Origin: Acidobacteriota bacterium
GTDB taxonomy: Bacteria > Acidobacteriota > Polarisedimenticolia > JAPUIV01
Length of the DNA stretch: 7,127 bases
NCBI GenBank assembly: GCA_027296665.1
Contig: JAPUIV010000279.1
Coordinates: 1-7,127 of the forward strand
Direction of reading: 5' to 3'
Below the pieces are notes generated by a model. That model was not told the DNA's origin, made no database searches, and saw only the letters and a program-made list of their open reading frames with translations. The translations under genes were made by a program, and so were the position numbers. Positions within the stretch are counted from its first letter, which is position 1. Each line of letters starts with the position of its first letter. Below, piece by piece: positions 7,070 through 7,127 of this stretch.

Positions 7070-7127
7070 AATTCGCCTGTACCAGCCTGTCGGCGATGTC
7101 GGCCACCCGGGATGCTGCATCCGGTGC
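7068..7127 (-). CDS. murG: C-terminal end of a probable MurG (UDP-GlcNAc:lipid I transferase), cut by window edge
   Basis: Nineteen codons followed by TAG are visible, reading APDAASRVADIADRLVQAN. The frame is open to the window edge and ends 15 nt before murC. The short alanine-rich helix with a P-D-A-A start resembles MurG C-termini, where a final helix packs on the N-terminal domain, and murG is the usual neighbour upstream of murC in dcw clusters. MurG transfers GlcNAc to lipid I at the cytoplasmic face of the membrane to make lipid II. The name rests mainly on gene order, because no catalytic residues are in view. Confidence 0.6.
   Translation of the reverse strand, partial: APDAASRVADIADRLVQAN

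Overview
The window is the 3' half of a bacterial division and cell wall (dcw) cluster followed by two accessory genes. Every gene is on the minus strand, so transcription runs from the high coordinates to the low ones. In that order it holds: the last codons of a probable murG (7127-7068), murC (7052-5637), ftsQ (5615-4806), ftsA (4797-3562), ftsZ (3527-2307), a degenerate-receiver/GGDEF protein (2294-1281), and a CNNM/CorC-type membrane protein with paired CBS domains (1199-1, cut by the window edge).

The DNA is GC-rich (about 60% by eye), which explains the many long antisense shadow reading frames. The gene order, the FtsZ C-terminal peptide ending in LEIPTFLRKQMD, and the style of the CNNM-like protein suggest a Gram-negative bacterium of the former Deltaproteobacteria (Desulfobacterota/Desulfuromonadota). 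This is an impression from protein style, not a phylogenetic placement.

The genes are packed as one operon. Gaps are 15 nt (murG-murC), 21 nt (murC-ftsQ), 8 nt (ftsQ-ftsA), 34 nt (ftsA-ftsZ), 12 nt (ftsZ-GGDEF) and 81 nt (GGDEF-CNNM). Shine-Dalgarno sequences precede every complete gene and the CNNM gene, several of them inside or touching the previous stop codon. I found no convincing rho-independent terminator or promoter, and no stretch over 300 nt lacks a gene.

Functionally, MurG and MurC act in lipid II precursor synthesis. FtsQ is the periplasmic scaffold of the divisome, FtsA tethers FtsZ to the membrane, and FtsZ forms the cytokinetic ring. The core genes look intact with their catalytic motifs.

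Two points stand out. The gene 12 nt behind ftsZ encodes an apparently active diguanylate cyclase whose receiver domain has lost its phospho-acceptor Asp and the other conserved switch residues. Also, murB and ddl, often found between murC and ftsQ, are absent from that position. I saw no mobile element, CRISPR array, tRNA or rRNA.
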